Of a stretch of DNA of 64,000 nucleotides, positions 54,978 through 64,000 are shown one piece after another. How positions within the stretch are numbered: position 1 is the stretch's first letter; every line of letters begins with the position of its first letter. The position numbers and the translations under genes are program-made. The notes beneath the pieces were generated by a model. That model was not told the DNA's origin and searched no databases. It saw only the letters and a program-made list of their open reading frames with translations. This DNA comes from Phytophthora quininea (Eukaryota; Oomycota; Peronosporomycetes; Peronosporales; Peronosporaceae), in the NCBI GenBank assembly GCA_011947345.1, contig JAAVTG010000112.1:265344-329343 (forward strand), read 5' to 3'.

Positions 54978-56488
54978 ATGCCGACTCCCAGAGCCACCAG
55001 CGCATCAGCCGCCACAGACAATTCCTCGGACTCATCAGGAGTGGTCACCGCCGTCGTCGTTGCCATTGCGCTGCTGGTGCTGTTCAGTCTCGGGTGGTGG
55101 TGGATGCGGCGACGACGCCTGCAGAAGCGCTTGCACAGGTCACGGGACCGCCACAGCCAAGGCACCGAGTACGTCGACTGCGTGTTGACGCCCGACTTGG
55201 TCGAGATCATTGACGACGGCAGTCGACGGCCCTCCGGCGTGGCCCACGGATCGGGGAAATGGTTCTCAGCCCTGCCGCGGATTTCTAGCGTGCCGTCGAT
55301 GGAGTTGTTCGACCAATTCATCTCAAACCATCGAGGTTCAACGAGCGCTGCAACCACGTCTGCTACCGGTGGGTCTCCTCGTCCAACATGACGTGGCTCG
55401 AAAACTGCGACTCCAGCGACGACATTGCGTGCAATACCTTGGCGTTGGAGCAGAGTCGACTGCCACCGCAGTGCGTCGTCGATGGCGAACTACTGCACGA
55501 AGGAGCATTCACGCTGGCATTCCGCGCTACGTTGAAGATCGAAGGCCAAGCCAACAGACAGGTCGTCGTGAGGCGACTGCTACCTGAACTCGCAGAGCAG
55601 CAAGTGTATCGCCAAGCATTCCTCGCCGACATCGCTCTCAGTGCATCGCTATTACATCCCCGAATCGTGGCGTTCATAGGCTTCTTCGACCCGACCCAAC
55701 ACGTCTACGACCTCGACTCGTCAATGTCGTCGTCACAAATAGCAGGACAAGTATCTCAACCATCAGCTGTGACCGAGTACATGCCCAATGGGAACCTGCG
55801 CGACCTACTCACGTTGAGACCCCGCAATAGTCACGACTTCGGCTGGTTTCACTCGTCTACGGTGCCGAAGAATAAAGCTCAACTGGCTTTGGACGTGGTG
55901 GACGCTTTGGTTTACCTTCTATCTGGATCAAAGGCAGCTCTGCATCCAGAAGAGCTGAAAGCTCAACGAGTTCTGCTTTCAGAGTATTGTGACGCGAAGC
56001 TCTGTGCTTTCGGAGTACGACGAGGGTTTGTCGATCGAGCTGCACACAACAAAACCAACTTCTCGGTGGCTTGGCTAGCACCGGAGCTTCTCCGTGGCGA
56101 ACCAAGGAGCGAACAGGCTGACGTGTACGCGTTGGGGGTCTTGTTTACTGAGCTCGACACCTGCGAGCTTCCGTTCGCTTCGGGCGTGGACATGGATGAC
56201 GGAATGGACGAACAGAGTCAACTGGCGTTGCTGGTGAGTTCGGGTTGTGTTCGACCAACATTGTCGATGGATTGCCCTGTTCAGATCCAAGAGCTCGTGA
56301 TGCGGTGTCTGAGCTTCTCGCCACATCAACGGCCACCTGCCATCGAGGTGCAGCACACGTTGCGGAAACTCATCAACGGCAGCAGCGTCTGCAGTTCGTC
56401 CATGGCTTCGTTGCCGTCCAACTTATCATCTTTACGCAGCACACCAGGCCCCGCCGCTGCGATGCTCAACACACTAGTCACACCATGA
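54978..56488 (+). CDS. Receptor-like TKL pseudokinase, single membrane span
   Basis: ATG 54978 gives a short extracellular start, a transmembrane helix (VVTAVVVAIALLVLFSLGWWW), a basic stop-transfer (MRRRRLQKRLHR), a juxtamembrane region, and a kinase-like domain (residues about 155-465). One G added to GGTGGGTC at about 55370 joins the two frames (504 codons). Kinase landmarks are degraded: the glycine loop reads LLHEGAFTLAFRA, the VAIK lysine is replaced (VVVRRLL), the HRDLKxxN loop reads LHPEELKAQRVL, and DFG reads CAFG. Structural motifs remain: APELL, DVYALGVLFTEL, RPTLSMDCP and RCLSFSPHQRPP. It is a predicted pseudokinase of the oomycete TKL receptor class. The ectodomain may extend further upstream. 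Confidence 0.7.
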
Positions 56489-56576
56489 TACTATCGGTAC
56501 TGTAGTAGTTAGAAACAAAAGGAAAGAAAGTGTATGAATATCATCTTGCCAGTACATTACCTCGAAGTCTGTTCGC

Positions 56577-58849
56577 TTAGCATCGAATAGGTTGGGCCGC
56601 AATGCCCCAGCACGAAATGTCATCGAAGCGAGCGTCGTCTAGGCGACACACCATCGGCTTATCCCCGACGGAAGCGTATCCGTCCTTCTCGCGCAATGGG
56701 AAGAGCACCACTCGATAGTTCCAGAGGTGGTGCACTCGATGCAGCGGCGCCGTGTTCATAATCAAATCCCACGCGTCGAACGTGAGCAGGAACCGCCCGC
56801 CAAACACCACGTAGCCCAGCCGCACGAGCTCGTAGCTGTTGAGCGCAAGCTTGGTGCGTCCACCCTTGGCATCGACTGCAGACTCATCGTAGATGTAGAC
56901 GGGGAATGCCCCAAACCGCCAACGTTGCTGGCGCGAATGGCGAGAGCCCGTTCAACACCTTTCAGTCCGGTGTCCGGCTGCTTGACGGGAGGGATGTACT
57001 TGGCAAATAGCAGCGGCACGAGGTTGAGACCGATCAACACGAGCTTGAGCGTCATGAGCAGTACCAAATCGCCGTCCATCCGAGCGCCAACGTCCGAGAT
57101 GAAAAAGTCGACGAGACGCAGCTCCTGCATCTCTGAAGAGCTGACGCGGGTGGTGACTCGGCCATCCACACCGGACAGCCAGCCGGAGCTGGCCAACGCA
57201 AACCGACAGCGATGCAGAATGCAGAGCAGCACGAATGTGGGCGTGAAGAACACGTCCGTGATGCGGCGCCGAGTGATCTTGGAGAAGATGTTGAGCAGGC
57301 TGTAGAACACAAGGCAGAACTCGGCCAGTCCGGGGTACACGGTGAACCAACTCTCAGACAGCGCAGACTGCTCACCCTCGAAATGACAGCCCGCTGTCCA
57401 GAACGACGCGAGGACTACTTTGAGGTGAGGAAGCAGCACGATCGGCAGCATATTGAAGCTGCGAGACCCAGCCACACAGCCCAACCCGCCCATGAACCAC
57501 TCGCTGCGGCCTTCCAAGTAGCCCCAGTGGAGCGCCAACATCGCCACAGTCCAGCGCATCAGCAGCAGCCCCAGTGACACATTCGCAATGAGCGTCTCCC
57601 AGTCGTAGACGACCCGCACGACTCGGCGGTGAATACTCTTGTAGAAGAAGAAGCCAACGTGCTGCGGCGACGCGATCGTGATCGAGTTCATGTGCAACTC
57701 CTGCTCTTCCGTTGAGAACTTGTCTCCCCACGTTTGGACGATTGAGGCGTCCAAGCAAACGTTTGCATTCCCAACACAGTCCAATTCATGCCTAGTTAGC
57801 GTGTTGAATTCGCGGCGGGTCAGACCGTCGACGGACTTTGGGTCTGTGCTAATGACGTCCGAGAAATACGCAGTGTCCGATTCGTCGCCATCCCCCACGT
57901 GATACCAGCCATGTCGCCACTTGCCGTCGGGAGCATCAAGCCACTCCTTCGTCTTCGCTTCTCTCACTTTACGGTCCACAGCTATCATGGACGGAATGCC
58001 GTCCGTCAAGGTGGAGTCGATGTACTTGCCGGTCAATCGGAACATGCACGCAGATCCATCCCAGCCAGGCACAGCATACCGAGCGAACGGGGCGTTGTCC
58101 CAGTACGGCATCACCACCACCGGCAAGGAGTCTGCAAGCAAATACACCGTGTCACTGCTGTAACCGTCGGCCTTCTCGCCATCCACCACGACTCGAAGGG
58201 CATCCCGAGTCACGTTGTAGCCCAGAGAGTTATCGCAAGTGTCCAAGATCGTATCTAACGTCGTCGAAATGAGAGCGCAGGTGTCTGTGTACGTGGAGTA
58301 GGCGTCGTCGCTGAGTTTCGAGCCTTCGTGGCGAACCACTCGATACCCATTGATCTGAGGTTCATCCGAAGCAGGGACTGCAGTAACACCGCTCGTACCA
58401 AGGATATCGTTGAGCAGCACAGGCTTGTAGTAGCGACCATCAAGAACGCAAGCCAGCAACCGGTCGGTGTTGGGCTTGTCGTTGGTGCCAGTGATCTCGT
58501 CCATATTGCCGACCCTCGGCTCCGCTCCATACACCAGAACGCGTGTACTCGTGACTTTGTCCCAGAAGAACCCCAAGAACTGCGAGAGCACGAGGGCCCA
58601 GATGAAGAGGCAGGTGCCCCAATGATACATGGCGATCAAGTTTTGTCGTCGGGTTGGACGTGGCTTGGGGATTGAAGTTCCTATCGGCGGAAGTGACTTC
58701 GCTTCTGGAGCGTGAACGTCATCGTCTCCATTGGGGGTGGTGCCAGCAGGAGCTCGACTGGTTTCCACTTTGGGCGGCAGGTCACGTACGGGTGAAGAAT
58801 TGACGCGATGCAGACCGGCGTGGTCATCGCTGCCGCCTGCAATAGTCAT
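56577..58849 (-). CDS. Large multipass membrane protein, oomycete family
   Basis: Start ATG 58849; the cytosolic N-terminus is Pro/Asp-rich. First membrane segment near residue 75 (LFIWALVLSQFLGFF), a large luminal or extracellular domain of about 310 residues with several Cys and Asn-X-Thr sites, then about six membrane segments (residues about 430-640). The frame breaks at GLG; one G added to TGGGGC at about 56915 restores AFPVYIYDESAVDAKGG and extends the gene to the stop at 56577 (758 codons). The C-terminal block reads ELVRLGYVVFGGRFLLTFDAWDLI. This looks like a family of long transmembrane proteins common in Phytophthora, without known function. Confidence 0.6.
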
Positions 58850-58977
58850 CCCAGCCACCGGTCGTCCTGATCGTTTATAACGACGATCCTATCCGTAGAG
58901 GACCCGAAACGTTTCGATCGCTAGTCGGCATACCAATGATGCACAAAAGAAGAACAAGCTTTCCCAGGATTGACAAG

Positions 58978-60314
58978 TTACTCCACGAGCGTCTCCGGGT
59001 GTGGGTATCCGCAGATCCGCCGGATATCCGCCACTCGTTGGGCTGACGCTCGCGCTTTCTCAGTCATCCCAGCACGTTTGGCAGCCCAGTGCATTTGCAC
59101 GTGCAGCATCTCGGTGGTGTGATAATTGTCGGGAAGTCCGCACCGCGTCCAGATCTTGAGCAACTTCTCGGCTGACTGCAACACCCAACGGTAATCATTA
59201 TGTGCACGCGCGAGCTGCAGCTCCGCCGTGTAGTAGGCGAACTGAGCCTCGTCGTTTCTCTCAAATACATGGTCGTTGTTGCCTTTCAGTCGTTCTAGAC
59301 GCTGCTTGGCATCAATTGTTTTCTCATTCATGATGCGCATCAACTGCTCCGTGACTTGCACTTCTTCACTGTCTTCTTCATCTTCTTCTTCAGGATTCCG
59401 AGTAGTTTTGTCTGCTGACGCCTCAGTAATGCAACGTTGACACACGCAATCGAAGCCAAACCCACGAGCGAGCAACGATTGACGTCGCCTTCTCGACTGC
59501 AGCAATTCAATGTACGCGCTCTCAACTGCATGACCTTCCGGAATATCGACGATAGCGTGGAAGGCAAGCGTTCGCGTCTTTGGGTCGAAACTGGGAGCCA
59601 CGTTGGGCAGACACGAATGGTTCACAGCCATCGCCGCCTCCGGAAACACCCCAGAGCCAACACAAGCCACGCCGTCCACGTAGAGCGGGTGCATTGCAGC
59701 GAACGCGCTCGACCGTACGACGCACATGCGCAGGGCCCAATACTCGTCCAGTCGTCTCGACAATCAGCTTTACCGTGTCATGGGTTTTATCGTCGTCACT
59801 GGGATGTCGACGGCGGTGGGTGGTCAACAACTCCATCACTCGAGAGCTCCCCACAAACTGCTCCATGCTCAGCACCGCCAGCACCAACCGGATCGTCTCC
59901 ACATCCTCGTCCGCACTCAACTCCTTACGCTTCAATGCACTTAACGCGCTGCACTGGAAGTCATGCAGCGGCGCGTCCGCGGACAGACACTCTCGACTGC
60001 AGTATCTCGAGAACTCGCAGTCGCCACATTGCAGCGCCTTCTTCCTGAGCACTTGGAAGGACCAGTGACATCGACGAGGCGCCAACTTCTGGGCAACAAC
60101 CACTGCAAATGCGGCGGCTTGGATCGCTCGTTCACTCGTGCGGATCCGTTTCCTGGCGACGGTGAATCGGCCGACAGCTTCACCTTGCGACTGCCACAAG
60201 TCGACCTGAGGGTTGTCGACTTCGAATTTCGAGTCCCGAGGGCCACGGCCCAGCGCCGTGTTAGCATTGGGGGATGGTCGACGCACTGGAGTTACTTGTC
60301 GTAGCGGAAGCCAT
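58978..60314 (-). CDS. SMYD-type SET and MYND domain protein
   Basis: From ATG 60314. SET N-terminal part (FTVARKRIRTSERAIQAA), MYND-type finger (RCHWSFQVLRKKALQCGDCEFSRYCSRECLSADAPLHDFQC), then the SET core with AVNHSCLPNVAPSFDPKTRTLAFHAIVDI and a post-SET Cys cluster (FGFDCVCQRC), and a C-terminal TPR-like helical part. The order matches SMYD lysine methyltransferases. In the MYND finger the second ligand of the first zinc pair is Ser (CHWS instead of CxxC). Frame changes occur near 60270 and 59760. Substrates may be histones or cytosolic proteins. Confidence 0.75.
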
Positions 60315-62809
60315 TGCGAATGACGTTTTTCTTGGTGGTCAGAGGCATCACGTGACCATTTGGACGCGCATTTCCAAGCCACGTAACTTAGCTCCGCGAG
60401 GGAGTTTACACGCAAAACTTCGGCGCATACAAGACGAGAGGACGTGAAAGTAGAGGAGCAATGACTGTCGTCCGGCTTGCCTTGTGGGCTGCAGCACACA
60501 GGCAGAGAGACACCCGCCAGAAGAGCATATCCGTTGGCCGACATCACAATAACTCTGTGAATTGAGAATGCAAACTAAATTTAATTCACGTAAAAAAATG
60601 TATTTATTTAAATGTTTTGTGTTTTTACCTTTCAGAGTTTCTTGGCTGCCCGCAGTACACAGCAACACTGCCGCCGATGTCATCAACATGTCACCAACTA
60701 TCTACAATGGCATCGTCACTCATACTGACTGTATTGTGCTTAACATCCACGCAATCAGGTGAATATTCTGGACAATGTCTGGGCACCTCCAGTTCAGGAC
60801 ACGCTGTATGCGTCGATGATAAGCTTGCCGGAACCGTATTACTCCACCAAAGTGTTTTGTTTTGTGTGGCGTTGATCTGCAGCAAGGTGTAAGTTGATGC
60901 CATTTCGTGTTGCAGCCCAGCCTGTTCGATGACGAGCGAGCAGTTGGACAAGGCTTTGGTACTGTCGTATACAGACGAACGTTTCTTCGCGAGAGGATGG
61001 AGGCTTGCAGAAATCAAGTTGAAGGCGTTGCTTCACAGCAGACACAACATTTGATGCTGCAAACGGAGACCGGTCGCGGCGAAGAACTGTGCGGGGCCGC
61101 GCCGTTCTTCTTCGTCGTTTTGCAATCCTGTGGCAGCTAACTCGCGCATCCGAGTTGCCGTTTTTCGTTGCTGCCCATCGACGGATACCGTAGACGGGCT
61201 CGACTAATCGACGTTGGGGCTTCCACGGACGACTGGCAGCGAGAGGCTCTTCGCTTGCGTTTCATGCTGGGACTGGCTCGGAGGAGATCTTTGCTTCAGA
61301 TCTTCCGTCCGCCTCAGCGATGAACGCCATACAAGGCAGCAGTGCTGGTGGCAGCACCCCCACCGTTGGTCCAATATGGGGCTGCGTGGGCTCCGTTACC
61401 AGGCCGATGTACAGCTCCAATGTCAAAAGGCAGCAAGGCCGACGTTGACGCGGTGTTTTTGACCGCGATGTGATTGATGATGGTCAAGTTGCTGTTGTCT
61501 GTGACACCCAGTTTCCTTGGGGGCCCTTGTCTCCCACCGGGCGCTGTTAGGAGCATCGCTGAACAAGGTGAGACGCAGCACATTAAATGAACTGTCCACC
61601 CGCCAGCCAGCGCTGTTGCCGTCGTGCCGTCTTCAAGCTTTGGGGAAGACACCGGCACAGCCTGTGCCAACACGGCAAAAGACTGCTAGCAAGCAGCAGC
61701 TTGCCTCGTCTCGGCAGGATTTGACGCTTGCTGTGACTTCAAGCTCGTCATCAGACTCTGATTGGCGAGTCGCAGAGGTCCGCCGTGCGCAGAGCCGCAG
61801 CGGCCGTCCGTCACGCATCTTCCGACCAAGGGAAGCAGCAGCCAGCAACGCCACCATTGCCAGCGACCACGCCCAAACATGAACGCTGCCGTGGCCGCCG
61901 CTCAAGGTGTCTTCACACCTGGAAAACAGCCATTTTTACCTGAGTAAAAATGCGCGGTGCTGATTCGCTGGAATCGCGGAACGCTGGCTCTCTGATGACG
62001 TAGGACTGGAATTTTGTATGGGGCGAGAAGAGGTGGCCGTCCTCATTTAAGAAACAGCAACATCGCTCGAAATCTGGTCTCGTTCGTGCGGCCGGCTTAC
62101 AACTCGTAGCACACCAAATAGCTACAGTACTGTATCTCAGCAATGGCAATTAAACTGTGTTGACCATGGGGCAGCAGAGCACGGTTGACAAGTTCTGACC
62201 GCTTTGTGTATCTATCGTCCTGGTAAGTCTGTTGTTTCAGACGTCAAAAGACAACGACAGCCCACGTGGCAGCTCTGCAGCTTTTTCATGACAGCGATGA
62301 ACCGGTCATGACTGACGCTGCGACAAAACGTTAGACCAGGTCGAGTGCCCTTACAACCCGCACGATGCCTGCACACGCGGCGCAATTACAGCTGCAGGAA
62401 AGTCGGCAGAAATCCGAGCTGATCTGGCTGAAAAAAAGCCCCTCACCCAGCTCGGGTGCAAATCCTCAACTAGCACTACCCGCGATGGAGATGCTCTGCA
62501 CTCTTCCCTGTCGCCCGAACCGCGTCAAAGAGCTCGCTGTTCAAAGCCACAGACCGAGAGTCACTCCTCTAGCTCGGACCGGAACGCTTGCAGAGCTCCG
62601 TCTAGCTTGCAGCAGCAGCCAGCACCAACAAGCAGGCAGCACACACACACACAGCGACAACCATCACGCACTTGACGCACCACGAGGACGCGGCCGAGCG
62701 CTCGGAGCCTATCGCCGTCCCGCACCGCAAAGCGCGCGCCGCGAGCATCGGAGGCTTCGTCGGCAGCTTCGGCAACCTACAGCTAGCGGGCAGCGCCAAG
62801 AAGAGCAAG
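60315..62809. other. Long intergenic region, no gene recognised
   Basis: About 2.5 kb with only short, low-quality frames (for example 61517-61882 plus, 61913-62149 minus). No repeat family, RNA gene or domain is recognised. A short (CA) run lies at about 62640-62655. The promoter and true start of the downstream Arb2/FYVE gene may lie near 62365-62800, where the plus strand is open in another frame. Confidence 0.4.
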
Positions 62810-64000
62810 ATGCCCAACATGCACAGTCCGCAGGTCGTGCAGACCGCGTCGGGCCGCCGAGGCAGCCTGGGCCTGACCAGCGGTGCCAGCGCCGAGGACT
62901 CGTGCGTGTTCGTCGACAACCTCATTCGCGCGGTGCAGCACCGAATTCGCAAAGAGCTGGGCTTCCGGGAAGTCAATGTCGCTACCGGCGAGGAGGCCGA
63001 CCTGCTCGACACGGACTCGGGCCGCTCGCGCACGCTGCTGGCCGGCTCCATCCTGCACGACAGCAACGAGTCCCCCACAGAGACCCAGCCCTGGGAGGCC
63101 ACGGCGGCCAGCAAGCGCGCGCTCTTATACCCGAAGGGCGACGGCACCCGCAAGGCCAGCGATGCGTCATCACACTGCAGCGAGTGCGCCAAGGGCACGG
63201 TTTACGTATCCGACAAGTACGAGAGCAAGCAGAGGCTACTGGTGATTGTGCCCTACCGCGAGGCCGGCATCTGGAGCCGCAGTATCTGCATGAACCAGTT
63301 CGACAGCGACAGCGACTCGGGCTCCATGATGTCGTACCTGAAGAAGGCTCTGTCCGAGAACTATGGTGTCGTCATCATGAACCCGGCCGCGCAGAGCTGC
63401 CACCCACGAGCGCATGTTGAAAATGCCTGGGACCAGTTGATTGCCCCTCTGACCAGCGAGGTCTTCATCGTCGCCTTCTCTCGCGGTGCGCAGATGGTGC
63501 AGCACTTGCTCAACTACGACGGCCAGGGCGTGATGCAGGACCGTGTCAAGGCGCTCGCGCTAGTCGAGCCGTCGCACTACGTCAGCGACAGCGACGCGTA
63601 CTTTGCGCGGCGGATGCTGGCCAGAAGAGCCTTGGCCTGGATCCTCGACTCGGAGATTGACGTGGGCGAGAAGATCCCGCAAGGCCACAAGCGCCACGGG
63701 TGTGTGTGCGTGTCGGCCGGCGCAGTGCCGTCCAATGTCCTTGGCAGCAGCGGAGCTTACGCACTTGAAATGGTCAAGAGCTCGGTGTTTGGGTCATTCG
63801 CTGCGCGATGCGGGGAGGCCGCGGGGATTACGGTGAACGCCAGCAAGATGAACGCGTGCGGCATTTGTCACCGTAAACTGTCCATGCTGAACCGACGCAT
63901 CCCATGCTCGTGGTGCGAGGTCAAGTACTGCAGTCGCTGCTGCGAGGACAAGTTTGTGCCGGCGTTTGGCAGCTGGCGAGTGTGTTCGTTGTGCCAGTCG
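62810..64000 (+). CDS. Arb2-like alpha/beta-hydrolase protein with FYVE-type finger (3' incomplete)
   Basis: The frame is open from after a TAG near 62595 to the window end; the first ATG is 62810 (397 codons here). The Arb2/FAM172-like part (residues about 140-300) shows LLVIVPYREAGIW, NYGVVIMNPAA, AWDQLIAPLTSEVFIVAFSRGAQMVQHLL (nucleophile-elbow-like S-R-G) and ALALVEPSHYV. A FYVE-type zinc finger follows (about 348-397): CGICHRKL, RRIPCSWCEVKYCSRCC, RVCSLC, with RRIPC in place of the usual RRHHC. FYVE domains bind PI3P on endosomes; with RRIPC the affinity is uncertain. The start may lie upstream if a frame shift hides it. The stop is beyond the window. Confidence 0.7.
   Translation, partial: MPNMHSPQVVQTASGRRGSLGLTSGASAEDSCVFVDNLIRAVQHRIRKELGFREVNVATGEEADLLDTDSGRSRTLLAGSILHDSNESPTETQPWEATAASKRALLYPKGDGTRKASDASSHCSECAKGTVYVSDKYESKQRLLVIVPYREAGIWSRSICMNQFDSDSDSGSMMSYLKKALSENYGVVIMNPAAQSCHPRAHVENAWDQLIAPLTSEVFIVAFSRGAQMVQHLLNYDGQGVMQDRVKALALVEPSHYVSDSDAYFARRMLARRALAWILDSEIDVGEKIPQGHKRHGCVCVSAGAVPSNVLGSSGAYALEMVKSSVFGSFAARCGEAAGITVNASKMNACGICHRKLSMLNRRIPCSWCEVKYCSRCCEDKFVPAFGSWRVCSLCQS

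Overview
This window is nuclear DNA from an oomycete, most likely Phytophthora or a close relative. The evidence is a tight gene layout, short GT-AG introns of 54-80 bp, crinkler-like (CRN) remnants, a cluster of genes resembling the oomycete M96 mating-specific family, ankyrin genes with WLHxNRxEGC repeats, and a CFAP58 gene, which implies motile flagellate zoospores. The assignment rests on family recognition by eye, not on a search.

Layout. (1) 0-11.2 kb is an accessory, repeat-rich zone: a broken gag-like retroelement ORF, a hAT transposase tail, a 1.5-kb near-identical inverted repeat (3988-5489 and 6065-7568) whose two arms each carry a damaged M96-like gene, an intact MIF/tautomerase gene in the spacer, then two decayed CRN-like genes. 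(2) 11.2-19.1 kb holds a USP53/54-type deubiquitinase with a C-terminal PDZ domain, followed by four more M96-like copies in different states. (3) 19.1-26.9 kb is a conserved block: small membrane and soluble proteins, a membrane-anchored RanBP2-zinc-finger HECT ligase, NPRL2 (GATOR1), a Polycomb PCGF-type RING/RAWUL protein and ATG101. (4) 27-39.5 kb is an ankyrin-rich region. A divergent pair (ankyrin gene and cysteine-containing protein gene) occurs twice in opposite orientation around a long ankyrin gene, followed by an ankyrin membrane protein, a TPR plus cyclic-nucleotide-binding protein and another long ankyrin gene. (5) 39.5-64 kb is a second conserved block: mitochondrial PPR-like protein, LAMTOR2 (Ragulator), an RNF168-like RING protein with a PIP box, a PhoD-like membrane phosphatase, a KMT2E-like basic protein, CFAP58, two unknown genes, a receptor-like pseudokinase, a large multipass membrane protein, a SMYD-type SET/MYND protein and the start of an Arb2-like/FYVE protein cut by the window edge.

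A technical theme runs through everything. Many evidently conserved genes are broken into two or three frames, and in most cases adding one base to a short homopolymer (commonly a run of four that should be five) restores the frame. Restored lengths then agree with exon phase and family length: CFAP58 888 codons, NPRL2 469 codons, an M96-like gene with all introns in phase 0. I read these as consensus or assembly errors and annotate the genes as single loci. The retroelement, hAT, CRN-like and several M96-like copies have other damage and look genuinely dead.

Functionally, three genes belong to TORC1 and autophagy control (NPRL2, LAMTOR2, ATG101), four to ubiquitin or chromatin signalling (USP, HECT, PCGF, RNF168-like), and CFAP58 to the flagellum. 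The accessory parts carry the fast-evolving oomycete families.
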